The notes under the pieces were generated by a model, which searched no databases, was not told the DNA's origin, and worked only from the letters and a program-made list of their open reading frames with translations. A DNA stretch of 64,000 bases from Peptoniphilus_A genitalis (lineage in GTDB: Bacteria > Bacillota > Clostridia > Tissierellales > Peptoniphilaceae), in NCBI RefSeq assembly GCF_949769225.1, contig NZ_CATKPB010000003.1; one strand, given 5' to 3'. Every line of letters starts with the position of its first letter. Position 1 is the first letter of the stretch. The position numbers were made by a program, and so were the translations under genes. Positions 7,516 through 17,900 of this stretch are shown here, piece by piece.

Positions 7516-8637
7516 TTATTTATTTGCAATTTCGACTAAAGATGACTTCAAATTTTCTTCTATCCTTCTAAGCTCTTGTGAAGCTTCTTCTCGTCTCTTG
7601 TGACCTTCAATTTGAATATCACGCACTTCGTTTAAAGCTGAGATAAGTTGATCATTTGTGTGCCTAATTGTTTCCATGTCAACTATTCCCCTCTCAGATA
7701 ATTTTGCAGTTTCAACAGTAGTTTGTTTTAAAGTTTCTGCGTTTTTCTTCAAGAGTTGGTTAGTTAAGTCAGTCACTTCTTTTGTCGCCTTGGCTGCTTC
7801 CTTAGAATGATTTGCTCCAAGGGCAATTACCATTTGAGACTTCCAAAGAGGGATGGTGTTCACAATTGTAGATTGAATTTTTTCAACCATAACTGTGTTA
7901 GAAGATTGGACCATCCTAATTTGTGGTGCCATTTGAATAGAAACCATCCTAGTAAGGTCTAGGTCGTGAAGTTTCTTTTCAAATCTTGAAATCATATTTA
8001 CATAATCATTGGCACGCTGTGCATCTACTGGAAGGTTAGTTTCTTCTGCCCTTTCCTTTAGCCTTGGTAGCTCAATATTTTTTGCCTCTTCAAGTTTCTT
8101 ATTACCAGCAAGTATGTACATGCTAAGTTCCTTGTAATAGGATTCATTTAAATCATACATTTGGTCAAGCATAGCAATGTCCTTCATAAGTGTAACTTGG
8201 TGGTCCTCAAGGGTCTTTATAATGTTGTTTACATTTTTTTCTGCTGAGTCGTACTTAGTCTTAATTGAAGTCATCTTGTTGGCTTGCTTTTTGAAGAATC
8301 CAAGTAACTTGTTGTCTTCCTCATCAAGGTCAAAGGACTTGAGTTCATTTACAACTCCAGATAAGAGATCGCCAACTTCACCAAGGTCCTTGGTCTTAAC
8401 AGACTCCAATGTCTTTTCAGAAAAATTTGAAATCTTTCTTTGGGCGCCAACTCCATATTGAAGGACAATGTTTGAATTTGTTATATCGATTTCTTTGGCA
8501 AAATCATTTACTTGTTTTTCTTCTTCTGGGCTTAGTCTAATTTCCTTATCAGCTTCAACCTCTTTCAAGATGTTTTTTTCATCTTCTTGAATTTCATCAA
8601 AGTCATCTGATAGTGATAATTTTATTTCTCTATCCAC
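7516..8637 (-). CDS. telA: TelA-family toxic anion resistance protein
   Basis: A 373-residue, highly charged, helix-rich cytoplasmic protein of the TelA/YaaN family, originally linked to tellurite resistance and later to envelope-stress and antimicrobial tolerance. The acidic N-terminus (about residues 1-45) precedes long predicted coils. Family residues are clear in PLWKSQMVIALGANHSKEAA and the following VTDLTNQLLKKNAETL. The start is GTG with GGGAGG six bases upstream. It begins 3 bases after the XpaC-like gene, the standard yaaN/xpaC pairing. The real substrate or partner is unknown. Confidence 0.9.
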   Translation of the reverse strand: MDREIKLSLSDDFDEIQEDEKNILKEVEADKEIRLSPEEEKQVNDFAKEIDITNSNIVLQYGVGAQRKISNFSEKTLESVKTKDLGEVGDLLSGVVNELKSFDLDEEDNKLLGFFKKQANKMTSIKTKYDSAEKNVNNIIKTLEDHQVTLMKDIAMLDQMYDLNESYYKELSMYILAGNKKLEEAKNIELPRLKERAEETNLPVDAQRANDYVNMISRFEKKLHDLDLTRMVSIQMAPQIRMVQSSNTVMVEKIQSTIVNTIPLWKSQMVIALGANHSKEAAKATKEVTDLTNQLLKKNAETLKQTTVETAKLSERGIVDMETIRHTNDQLISALNEVRDIQIEGHKRREEASQELRRIEENLKSSLVEIANK

Positions 8638-8640
8638 TTT

Positions 8641-9759
8641 TTACCTCCCGATTTTAAATTCATCCTTATCTAAAAGTCCCTCTTGCTTTAGCATGGATTT
8701 TAATACGGACATGTCTGATGATAAATCCATAATTTTTTCTTGGTAAATATTGTCTAAGATCTTCATAAAGGCATCTATTACAATATCCATTGTGCCTTCA
8801 ATATCCTTTAGAGATGATCTTACAGATTCTGTTGGTTTCTCCTTCATCTCTAAGTAAGAGTTTGAAAGCTTCACTGTTGTTGGCAGATAATAATTTATTG
8901 CCTTGTTTAAGTCTCCAGCTGTGCTGGGATTTTCTTTTAAGAGTTCAAAAATCTTTCCGATTATTTTCAAAAGTTCCCTAATTTTTTCATCCATTGGAGA
9001 TGAGATTTTTCCTTCAATTTGTGTAAGTTCAGTCACATAGGACCTCGCTCTTAGAAGAAGTTCTTCTGCCCTCTCACTATTTTCTTGATTTTCAAGTTCC
9101 TCCATCTTTTCATGAGGATCTCTTAGGGCTTCTTCTTTATAAAGTTTATAAGTTTTTGAATCTAAAATAAATAATTTTCCCTCTTCAACAATCCTTGCCT
9201 GCCTGTAGTAATCTTTTTCTATCATATTCAAAAGATCATTTATTGTAAAATCAAGAGGCTTGGCAGTTATCGCTGCAAGGTCTGCTGTTGGTATTACAGT
9301 GTTGTTTCCAATTTCACGATTATATTTTCTAAATCTAATAATTTGGTCCTTGATCTTTTTTATTCTGTAATTTGCATAAAAAGAAATAACAAGGGCAGGA
9401 ATTACCCAAAAAATTAAGGCTGGCAAATCTTCTCTTATTGATCCATAAGTATCAAACATATCCATGAGAAAACCAAACAAAGCAAAAAGATGACCCACAA
9501 TTGAAACTTTTGCGACAAATCCCCATGTTTTTACCCTGTTTACAGTCTTTGGATTTTGATTTATTATTCTGTCATCATTTTGAATACTATATGGTAATTT
9601 TCTCTTATTTTTATTCACAAAGCTACTTATAGATCTTTTTGTCACATCAATAGCAGTGTCTATTCCTTCGCCAATTATTTCTCCAATTTCTTTAAAGTTT
9701 TCATCTTTGAAGGCGTCGTTTATCTTGTCTTGAAAATTATTTTCCCTATCTTTTCTCAT
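8641..9759 (-). CDS. xpaC: XpaC-family protein (5-bromo-4-chloroindolyl phosphate hydrolysis family)
   Basis: A 372-residue protein with two membrane segments in the middle (about residues 80-100 and 108-128), a charged N-terminus and a long helical C-terminal half, as in XpaC. The enzymatic name comes from an old plate phenotype and no hydrolase motif is visible. It is translationally linked to telA downstream (3-base gap). The pair is conserved across Firmicutes and is likely to act together at the membrane. The ATG is preceded by GAGGTG. Confidence 0.8.
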   Translation of the reverse strand: MRKDRENNFQDKINDAFKDENFKEIGEIIGEGIDTAIDVTKRSISSFVNKNKRKLPYSIQNDDRIINQNPKTVNRVKTWGFVAKVSIVGHLFALFGFLMDMFDTYGSIREDLPALIFWVIPALVISFYANYRIKKIKDQIIRFRKYNREIGNNTVIPTADLAAITAKPLDFTINDLLNMIEKDYYRQARIVEEGKLFILDSKTYKLYKEEALRDPHEKMEELENQENSERAEELLLRARSYVTELTQIEGKISSPMDEKIRELLKIIGKIFELLKENPSTAGDLNKAINYYLPTTVKLSNSYLEMKEKPTESVRSSLKDIEGTMDIVIDAFMKILDNIYQEKIMDLSSDMSVLKSMLKQEGLLDKDEFKIGR

Positions 9760-9786
9760 TCTTCACCTCAAAAAGCTATCTCCTAC

Positions 9787-10620
9787 TTAAAAAGCTATGA
9801 CGATTCCTCCAATGTCAGCATATCCAGAGGATAGACCATTGGTATGTCTAAGGTGGACCCTTGCATCTTTATAGAGTTCTTCAATTCTTTCCTTTAGCTT
9901 CTCTGCCCTGTCCTTATCTTCCACATAAGAAATTGTAATAAGGTCAGGCTTTTCTCTCTTGCACTTGCTTTCTATTGCCTTAACCATTTTATCGAGAGAC
10001 TTTTTCATTCCACGGTTGACTTCATAGAGTTCAATTTCTCCATCATCAGAAATCATAATTGGTCTAATATTTAAAACATTAGCAATAAGGCCTGTTGTCT
10101 TTTTTATTCTTCCATTTTTGATTAGGTTCTTCATAGACTCTAAGACAAACATAGTTGTTTCAAGGTCTGTTTCCTTTTCAATTTCTTCTACAACTTCATC
10201 AAAGTCCTTTTCCTTTACAAGGTCAAGTAACTTTAGGGCAATTCTTGTTGTTCCTGCTGATGCAGCCTTAGTGTCAATTACATGAATATTTATTCCCTCA
10301 AACTTTTCTCTTGCTTCAGCTTCTGCTACCTTGGCAGAGTTATAAGAGCCAGAAAGTTTTGATCCAATTGTCAAAATATAAATATCCTTGTCCTTATTTT
10401 CCTCTATTATTTTAAAATAATCATAAGGAGATGGACAGGCTGTGTGAATTGGATTTTCTGTTTTTTTCATGACTTCTAAGAATTCATCTAAGTTTAAATT
10501 TTCATCGTCTGTATAATCTTTTCCATCGATAGAAATCTTAAAGGGAACATATTCTATCCCCAAATCCCTTATTTCATCTTTTCTTAAGTCACAACTTGTG
10601 TCTGATATAATCTTGTACAT
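9787..10620 (-). CDS. DegV-family fatty-acid-binding protein
   Basis: A 277-residue DegV/FakB-type protein. The N-terminus (MYKIISDTSCDLRKDEIRDL) and the TIGSKLSGSYNSAKVAEAEA motif (about residues 93-112, conserved TxxSxLSGTY-type serines contacting the carboxylate) mark the family. FakB proteins present fatty acids to the kinase FakA for phosphorylation and use in phospholipids; no FakA is in the window. It lies 9 bases downstream of glmM in the cca-glmM-degV run and is probably co-transcribed. Confidence 0.9.
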   Translation of the reverse strand: MYKIISDTSCDLRKDEIRDLGIEYVPFKISIDGKDYTDDENLNLDEFLEVMKKTENPIHTACPSPYDYFKIIEENKDKDIYILTIGSKLSGSYNSAKVAEAEAREKFEGINIHVIDTKAASAGTTRIALKLLDLVKEKDFDEVVEEIEKETDLETTMFVLESMKNLIKNGRIKKTTGLIANVLNIRPIMISDDGEIELYEVNRGMKKSLDKMVKAIESKCKREKPDLITISYVEDKDRAEKLKERIEELYKDARVHLRHTNGLSSGYADIGGIVIAF

Positions 10621-10629
10621 TGCTTGCTC

Positions 10630-11973
10630 CTAATTTAATTTATCTTCAATAAGCTTTACTAGTTTGTCAGCATCACTTGAAAGTTTATCTTGGTCTTCTC
10701 CCTCAATCATTACACGAACAAGGGCCTCTGTTCCTGATGGTCTTATTACAACCCTACCAGATCCATGGTAGTTTTCTTCAACTTCTTTTATAGCATCCAT
10801 GATTTCTGGAAAGTCTTGGTATTTATTTTTCAAGTCTTCACGAACTCGTGCATTTTTAAGAACTTGAGGATAGTCCCTCATTAGTTTATTTAATTCAGAT
10901 AATTTCTTTCCAGTCTTCTTCATAATTTCTAAGAGGTGGATGCCTGTCGCAAGTCCATCGCCAGTTGTGTTGTGGTCAAGGAAGATTACGTGACCAGATT
11001 GTTCTGCACCAATTACATAGTCATCAGAAAGCATCTTTTCTAGGATGTACCTATCTCCAACCTTAGTTTCAATAAAGTCCACATCAATTTTTTCAAGATA
11101 CTTCTTTAGGCCCATGTTAGACATAATAGTTCCAACAGCAGCATTATTTTTAAGCCTTCCATCTTCCTTTAAGTAACTTGCAACTATGGCAAGTATGTGG
11201 TCGCCATCTACAATATTGCCTTCTTCATCAACGGCAATAATCCTGTCTGCATCCCCATCAAAGGACATACCAATATCGGCTCCCTCTTTTTTTACAAGCT
11301 CTTGAATTAGATTTGGATTTGTTGAACCACAAGAGTCGTTTATATTCATTCCGTTAGGTTCATTGTTAATAATTTTTACCTTGGCACCATAGGACTTTAG
11401 AACTTCTTCAGCTATGTGAGATTGAGCACCGTTTCCTGCATCTACTGCAACTTCAAAATCTGAGAAGTCAAGATCAACTAAATTCTTTAAGTAGTCCACA
11501 TACTTTTGAGTAAATTCAGGGGACCTATTTAGTCTTCCTATTTCTTCTCCTGTCACGTCCTTGTATATTTTTGTAGTTGAAAGAATTTTTTCTTCTATTT
11601 CATCTTCAACTTCATCGTCTAGCTTTAGGCCTTCTGAAGAGAAAAATTTAATTCCATTGTGTTCATAAGGGTTGTGAGATGCGGAAATAGAAACTCCACA
11701 TAGGTAGTCCCCAGTTCTTGTAAGGTATGCGACACCTGGAGTTGGAATTACTCCTGCCAAATCCACATCAAGACCTATACTCATAAAACCTGCCACAAGA
11801 GAAGATTCAACTAAGTCGCCTGATAGTCTTGTGTCTCTTCCAACTAGGACCTTGCCCTTCTTGCCCTTGGCAAGTACATAGGCTGCTGCCCTTCCAATAT
11901 CGTAACAAAGCTTTGGAGTTAGCTTCTTGTTAGCAATCCCACGAACTCCATCTGTTCCAAATAATCTTGTCAT
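10630..11973 (-). CDS. glmM: Phosphoglucosamine mutase
   Basis: A 447-residue enzyme that converts glucosamine-6-phosphate to glucosamine-1-phosphate for UDP-GlcNAc and peptidoglycan. The N-terminus MTRLFGTDGVRGIAN is diagnostic. The active serine lies in SISASHNP (residue 99), the metal loop is DGDAD (239-243), and the phosphate-binding loop RPSGTEALVRV is near the C-terminus. Full length. It begins 4 bases after cca, so the two are almost certainly in one transcript. Confidence 0.96.
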   Translation of the reverse strand: MTRLFGTDGVRGIANKKLTPKLCYDIGRAAAYVLAKGKKGKVLVGRDTRLSGDLVESSLVAGFMSIGLDVDLAGVIPTPGVAYLTRTGDYLCGVSISASHNPYEHNGIKFFSSEGLKLDDEVEDEIEEKILSTTKIYKDVTGEEIGRLNRSPEFTQKYVDYLKNLVDLDFSDFEVAVDAGNGAQSHIAEEVLKSYGAKVKIINNEPNGMNINDSCGSTNPNLIQELVKKEGADIGMSFDGDADRIIAVDEEGNIVDGDHILAIVASYLKEDGRLKNNAAVGTIMSNMGLKKYLEKIDVDFIETKVGDRYILEKMLSDDYVIGAEQSGHVIFLDHNTTGDGLATGIHLLEIMKKTGKKLSELNKLMRDYPQVLKNARVREDLKNKYQDFPEIMDAIKEVEENYHGSGRVVIRPSGTEALVRVMIEGEDQDKLSSDADKLVKLIEDKLN

Positions 11974-11977
11974 TTCA

Positions 11978-13300
11978 TCACCTGTAATTTTTATCTATAT
12001 AATCTATTAAGTAAGTTTTCTTATTTTTTTCTGGATCATCTAAGACCATCTCCTCAAGGTCTCTTAAAATCCTTCCAATAATTTTACCCTCAGAGAAACC
12101 CAAGGACTTTATATCATTACCATTAATTTCTAAAAACTTTTCAGTTTTCATTTCTTTTTCGTCTAATAGTTCTTTTACCCTATTTTTCCTATTTATAATA
12201 AAAGAAGCATCCCTATCTGCCCTTGTGCACATGCAATCTGCAATTAATAAGTCATAAAGGTCTAGGACATTATCCCTTCCCACTCTTTTTATCTGTCTTC
12301 TTAGGGCCTTGTCTGTCATTTCAGCATGGACCTTCATGTGGTCTAGGATTAAAATTTTTACCTTTTCAATTGTTTTGTTTGGAAGTCTATATCTTTTTAA
12401 AATTTCTTCGACCTTATCTGCACCAAGGACTTCATGTCCGTAAAAGTGTCCCCTGCCATCTTCTCCAATTGATAGGGTATCAACCTTTGAAATGTCGTGG
12501 AAAAGCCCAGCAAGCCTTAGACTTAAGTCTGGCTTCACATTGTCCATTACACAAATAAGATGGTCGAAAAGGGTCTTGTCATGGAAGGGAGAAAATTGAA
12601 CAAATCCAACTGTCCTCTTTAGCTCTGGGAAAATCACATCCAGTATCCCCGTCTCTTCCATTAAAAGTAAATAATGGGATGGGTTTTCTCCTGTAATCAT
12701 CTTTGAAAACTCATCAAAAATTCTCTCTGGAGCAATTTTCTTTAAGAGACTTGCGTTTAAGGATAGGGCATCGAATAGTTCTTCCTCAATAAAAAATCCA
12801 AACCTTCCAGCAAATCTAATTGCCCTCATCATCCTAAGGGCGTCTTCTCTTATCCTCTCATTGGGATCTCCCACAGCCCTAATTATTTTATTTTTTATAT
12901 CATCTTGGCCATTGAAGGGGTCGTAAAGATTTCCATCTCCGTCCATTGCCATGGCGTTAATGGTAAAGTCCCTTCTCTTTAAATCCTCTGTGAGATTCTT
13001 AGAGAAAATAACCTTCTCTGGCTTCCTGTTGTTTATATAAGCTCCGTCAATCCTAAAAGTTGTAACTTCATAAAGAGTATTGTCTAACAAAATGCCAACT
13101 GTTCCAAAGTCTTCACCAACTAAGACAGTCTTATAGTCTTGGAAGACTTTTTTAATTTCCTCTGGCCTTGCAGAAGTTGTTATGTCGTAATCATGTGGCT
13201 CTATACCCATTAGCTTGTCTCTCACAGACCCGCCAACTATGTAGGCCTCAAAGCCATTTTCTCTCAATTTATTTAAAATGAATAGGACATTCTTTGGCAT
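11978..13300 (-). CDS. cca: CCA tRNA nucleotidyltransferase with HD domain
   Basis: A 440-residue enzyme that adds or repairs the 3' CCA of tRNAs. The nucleotidyltransferase head shows GGSVRD (residues 23-28), the metal-binding DYDI motif (near 38-41) and RRDFTINAMA. The basic RNA-binding neck follows (ALRMMRAIRFAGRFGF), then an HD domain (GLFHDISKVD, about residue 270) typical of bacterial-type class II enzymes with phosphatase/phosphodiesterase activity. It is first in the cca-glmM-degV operon. A TATAAT (minus strand, near 13316-13321) upstream probably belongs to its promoter. Confidence 0.93.
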   Translation of the reverse strand: MPKNVLFILNKLRENGFEAYIVGGSVRDKLMGIEPHDYDITTSARPEEIKKVFQDYKTVLVGEDFGTVGILLDNTLYEVTTFRIDGAYINNRKPEKVIFSKNLTEDLKRRDFTINAMAMDGDGNLYDPFNGQDDIKNKIIRAVGDPNERIREDALRMMRAIRFAGRFGFFIEEELFDALSLNASLLKKIAPERIFDEFSKMITGENPSHYLLLMEETGILDVIFPELKRTVGFVQFSPFHDKTLFDHLICVMDNVKPDLSLRLAGLFHDISKVDTLSIGEDGRGHFYGHEVLGADKVEEILKRYRLPNKTIEKVKILILDHMKVHAEMTDKALRRQIKRVGRDNVLDLYDLLIADCMCTRADRDASFIINRKNRVKELLDEKEMKTEKFLEINGNDIKSLGFSEGKIIGRILRDLEEMVLDDPEKNKKTYLIDYIDKNYR

Positions 13301-13368
13301 TCTATCACCCTTTTCATTATAACATTCTTATTCTTAATTTAAAATTATATAATTAAGCCATTGTCTTG

Positions 13369-13377
13369 TGATATAAT
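13369..13377 (+). promoter_or_regulatory. Extended -10 promoter of the lipoprotein gene
   Basis: TGATATAAT is a perfect extended -10 element 23 bases before the ATG at 13400. No good -35 is visible, which is usual for this type. It diverges from the cca promoter. Confidence 0.6.
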
Positions 13378-13399
13378 GAACTAAAATTGGAGGTACAAT

Positions 13400-13888
13400 A
13401 TGAAAAAGATTTTTATTATTTCAATGTCATTACTTCTTAGTCTTAGTCTTGCTGCTTGTGGCAAAAAAGACCAAGCTAAGGCTGAAGCTAATGAAGCAAA
13501 AGTTGCATCAGAAGTTGCTAATAAAGAAACTGATGAAGAGCAAGTTGCAACTTCAAACTTCGACAAAGAAGCTGTTAACGAACTCATCAAAAACTCTGAT
13601 TATATTTCAAGAATTAGAATTTCAACATCTACTGCAGAGGGAATGTCCACAGCCTTCTTAAAGGACTACAAGGGAGACCTCTCTCAAATACAAGTAGATA
13701 TTCCAAAGAACTTAAGTCCTAACAAAGAATATTTAATTTTCTATAGGGATGACGAAAAGGGAGAAGTTTCTCCAACTGATAGAGAAGGATCCTTCATTGA
13801 ATTACAAGGAGATAAGGACTCAAACTTAATTTATATTGAAAAACAATTTGATCCTAACTCTTACACTTCTTCAGTGAAGAGCAAATAA
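13400..13888 (+). CDS. Putative lipoprotein of unknown function
   Basis: A 162-residue protein with a type II signal peptide: MKKIFIISMSLLLSLSLAAC with the lipobox LAAC (cysteine 20). An Ala/Glu/Lys-rich linker (residues 22-50) would extend it from the membrane. The rest is a small mixed domain (about 60-155) with no motif I recognise. It is followed after 14 bases by a secreted protein with a copper-amine-oxidase-like domain, and the two probably form an operon on the cell surface. No function can be assigned. Confidence 0.8.
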   Translation: MKKIFIISMSLLLSLSLAACGKKDQAKAEANEAKVASEVANKETDEEQVATSNFDKEAVNELIKNSDYISRIRISTSTAEGMSTAFLKDYKGDLSQIQVDIPKNLSPNKEYLIFYRDDEKGEVSPTDREGSFIELQGDKDSNLIYIEKQFDPNSYTSSVKSK

Positions 13889-13902
13889 GGAGGAAGATAG
13901 AA

Positions 13903-14853
13903 ATGAAAAAATTTAAGTCTATATTATTTTCCCTTGTCCTCATGATATTTGTGACTTCAAATGTTTTTGCAGGAAGAAGTCCTCTTATTGAGTACAACGG
14001 AAAAATTATAAAATCAGATGTGGCACCCTACATCCAAAATGAAAGGACTATGGTTCCCATAAGATTTATCTCAGAAACTCTTGGCTACAAAGTTACTTGG
14101 GACAATGACAAGAGAGAAGTTGGAATTAGTGGCAAGGACACAGAAATAAATCTTAAGATTGATTCCACTAAGGCAAAAGTGAATGGCAAAGAATTAAAAC
14201 TTGATGCTCCTGCATCAATTAAGAAGGACCGTACTTTCGTTCCCCTAAGATTTGTTGCAGAAAATCTAAAGGCAGAAGTTAAGTGGGACAATAAGAACTT
14301 CAAGGTTATTATTAATGACAATAAGGAAAAAGCATCTTCTATTATTGACTTATCATCAGATGAAGATAAGTATGTAAAAGAAATTTCTTCTCTACAAGGA
14401 GAATTAAATAAGTCTATCAAGGATTTAAAATTATCCTTCTTTGACAATGCTGCAAAGCTAAGTGATGCTGATCTAACTAATGCTTATGAAAGAGCAGATA
14501 GAGAAATAAGATCTACAGTTGATAAGATAAAGGCCCTTGATGTTCCAGAAAAATTTAAGTCTTCTCACCAATACACTTTAAGTGCAAGTGAGAAGGCCCT
14601 AGAAATTCTTCCAGGCCTAAAAAATTCTATTATTAATAAGGATGAAAAAGTTGCAAAAGCTTTTATAATGGAATTAAATGACTTCCAAGTTAAGATGCAA
14701 GAAGCTACAGATTCCTTTAAGGCTGCTCTTAAGGGCGAAGACTACAAGGCTCAAAAGGACATAGAAGTTTACAAGGATTTAAAAGAAAAACAAAATTCAA
14801 CAAGTAACTTGTTACAAGACAAGACTTTCAAAAATATTATTAAAAATCTTTAA
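13903..14853 (+). CDS. Secreted protein with copper-amine-oxidase-like N-terminal domain
   Basis: A 316-residue exported protein. The signal peptide (MKKFKSILFSLVLMIFVTSN) ends at VFA, residue 24. Residues 28-135 contain two copper amine oxidase N1-like repeats, recognised by NERTMVPIRFISETLGYKVTW and KKDRTFVPLRFVAENLKAEV. Despite the name, the domain is a binding module and carries no oxidase active site. The C-terminal half (150-316) is helical and charged, with no recognised domain. The gene is probably co-transcribed with the upstream lipoprotein and ends at a 30-bp palindromic terminator. Confidence 0.82.
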   Translation: MKKFKSILFSLVLMIFVTSNVFAGRSPLIEYNGKIIKSDVAPYIQNERTMVPIRFISETLGYKVTWDNDKREVGISGKDTEINLKIDSTKAKVNGKELKLDAPASIKKDRTFVPLRFVAENLKAEVKWDNKNFKVIINDNKEKASSIIDLSSDEDKYVKEISSLQGELNKSIKDLKLSFFDNAAKLSDADLTNAYERADREIRSTVDKIKALDVPEKFKSSHQYTLSASEKALEILPGLKNSIINKDEKVAKAFIMELNDFQVKMQEATDSFKAALKGEDYKAQKDIEVYKDLKEKQNSTSNLLQDKTFKNIIKNL

Positions 14854-14888
14854 TTTATAATTTTTAATAATTAAATTTTTGCACATGA

Positions 14889-14918
14889 AAAACCCCTCAA
14901 ATTAATTTGAGGGGTTTT
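14889..14918. terminator. Bidirectional terminator, perfect 30-bp palindrome
   Basis: The arms AAAACCCCTCAAATT and AATTTGAGGGGTTTT are fully complementary. It serves the convergent secreted-protein gene (plus) and the activase gene (minus). Confidence 0.9.
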
Positions 14919-14948
14919 GTTTATATCAATTTATTTAATTCAATTTAT

Positions 14949-17900
14949 TTAATTTTTCATACTTGCCTTTTTCTTTAGGTAGCCTCTGTTGTATTTGTCT
15001 TCGCCTTCTTCCATATTCTTCTTTGCTTGTGAAAGCATAAGCTTGATCCTGTTAAATTGATTTACTTCAGAAGCTGATGCGTCGTAGTCAATTGGAATTA
15101 TATTTGCCTTTTCATAGGAAGACCTTATGGCCTTTATGACACCCTTACCTGTGATGTGGTTTGGAAGACATCCAAAAGGTTGAACACAAATAATATTTTC
15201 AACACCTGACTCAATTAACTCAACCATTTCACCAGTTAAGAGCCAACCTTCTCCATATTGGTTGCCAAGGTCAACGTACTTTTCTGCATACTTGATTATC
15301 TCTTCAATTTTTTCTGGAGAAGTAAATCTCGTACCATGGAGAGCTTCTCTCACAAATTTTCTGTAGGATTCAATATAAGAAATTCCCATTTCACAAACAA
15401 AGGCAGATAATTTTGATTTTGAAAGTTTGTCAGCCTTGGCCCTCGCGTTTTTAAAGGAGTACATCATGAAGTCAGTTAAGTCTGGGATGACAACTTCTGC
15501 TCCTTCCTTTTCAAGTAGGTCTGCAAGGTGGTTGTTGGCAGCTGGATGATACTTAACTAAGATTTCACCAACTATTCCAACTTTAGGTTTTTCTTCTTTT
15601 GTAATTTCAAGTCTTTCAAACTCACTTACCATTTGATTTACATTTTTCTTGAAAGTTGTTTTGTTGTAAATCAAATTTTCTGATGTCGTAAGGTCAAGCC
15701 ACCTGTCGCGCAATATATTTGTTGAGCCCTTTATGACTTCATAAGGTCTTGTAGCTTGAGTAAGTCTCATTATTAGGTCAGCGTAAAGCATTCCTTGAAT
15801 TAATTTTCGACCAATTCTCACCATTTGTCTCTTGTCAAATTGGAAGCCAGGATGTTCTTCAATACCTTGGAAGGAAAGACCAATTACTGGAACGTGACCA
15901 TAACCTGCATCCTTAAGAGCCTTCCTAACAAAGCCAACATAGTTTGATGCCCTGCAGGCTCCACCAGTTTGACTCATCAAGAGTGCCAACCTATCTGTGT
16001 CGTATTGACCAGACTTCACAGCGTCGATAAATTGTCCAACAACAAAAATTGATGGGTAACATGCATCGTTGTTTACATATTTCAAACCTTCATTTACAAC
16101 CTTGTGGCCTGTGTCGTGAAGGACTTCAATGTTTATTCCCTCTTGTCTTAGGATTGGTTCAAAGATGCTAAAGTGAAGAGGCGCCATTTGTGGCATCAAA
16201 ATAGTGTAATCCTTTTTCATTTCCCTTGTAAATATAACTGGATTGTCATCTAGTAGTCCTTCAAGCTCTGCATCAATTTTTTCGAACTCTCTCTTTTCAG
16301 CTGCTTCTAATAGGGACCTAATCCTGATTTTTACTGCACCAAGATTTGAAACCTCATCAATCTTTAGGGCTGTGTAAATTTTATTGTAAGACTCCAAGAT
16401 GTGTTGGACTTGATCAGTTGTAACTGCATCAATACCACAACCAAAGGAGTTAAGTTGTACAAGCTCCAAGTTTTCGTGCTCTCCAACAAATTTTGCCGCT
16501 CTGTATAGTCTTGAGTGGTAGTTCCATTGGTCAAGGACCCTTAGTCTTGAATCAATTTCTACATTCCTTGCAATTCCATCTTCAGAAATAACTGCAAGTC
16601 CAAGACTTGTTATAAGTTCTGGAATGCCGTGATTTATTTCTGGATCTATGTGGTAAGGTCTACCTGAAAGGACAATAGCTCTTTGATTTTTAGCATTAAC
16701 TTCTTCTAAGATCCTGTTACCTTCATTTAAGACATCGAGTCTATACCTATCTTGTTCTTCGTATCCAGCTTGAACTGCCTTCTTAACTTCATTCTTAGGG
16801 ATAAAGTCAAAGACTTCTGCTAATCTCTTTTCCAATTTTTTTCTATCGTCAAAGGAGATAAAGGGATTCATAAATTTGACTTTGCCATCAACTATATCAT
16901 CCACATTATTTTTTATAACTTCAGAATATCCTGCAACTACGGGACAGTTTAAGGTGTTGTCAGCATTTTTAAATTGTCTTTCTTCATAAAAGACTGCTGG
17001 ATAAAATATAAATTTTATTCCCTTTTCTATTAAATCTTCTATGTGTCCGTGAGAAATTTTTGCAGGATAGCAAGCAGTCTCACTTGTTATTGTTTCAATT
17101 CCCTTTTCGTAGATTTCTCTTGATGACTTAGAAGATAATACTACTGAATAGCCAAGCTCTGTGAAGAAGCTATGCCAGAAGGGATAATTTTCATAAATAT
17201 TTAGAACTCTAGGAATTCCAACAATACCTCTTGGCGCTTCTTCTTCTGGAAGAGACTTGTAGTCAAATACTCTCTTGTACTTGTAAGCATACATATTTGG
17301 AAGCTGATCTTCCTTACTCCTAACATGACCTGCTCCCTTTTCGCACCTATTTCCTGTGATGTATCTCTTTCCATTAGGAAATATATTAACAGAAAGGGCA
17401 CATTGGTTAGTACATTGTCTACAATTTGTTGAGATTGATTTGTATTCAAAGGCATCCAAGTCTTCCTTAGAAATTATATGTGATTTTCCAGTGGATTTTT
17501 CTTTTGCAATAAGAGCCATGCCAAGAGCTCCCATTAGCCCAGCTATCTCTGGTCTTGTAACCTCAACTCCAGTTAAGTTTTCAAAGGCTCTAAGCACTGC
17601 ATCAGATAAGAAGGTACCACCTTGAACAACTATGTGTTGGCCTAGGTCTTTAGGGTCCCTAACCTTGATAACCTTTTGGATGGCATTTCTAATTACTGAG
17701 TAAGCAAGTCCAGCAGAAATATCTGGGACAGATGCCCCTTCCTTTTGAGCTTGTTTAACATTGGAATTCATGAAAACTGTACAACGTGAGCCAAGGTCAA
17801 CAGGCTCCCTAGACCTTGTAGCTTCATTGGCAAATTCTTCTGCAGTCATATTTACTGAATGAGCAAAAGTTTCTAAGAAGGAACCACATCCTGCTGAGCA

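Noticed and set aside
13449..13661. 70-residue frame within the lipoprotein gene
   Set aside because: Out-of-frame shadow of the lipoprotein, rich in Lys/Leu from the Ala/Glu-rich linker, with no start signal.
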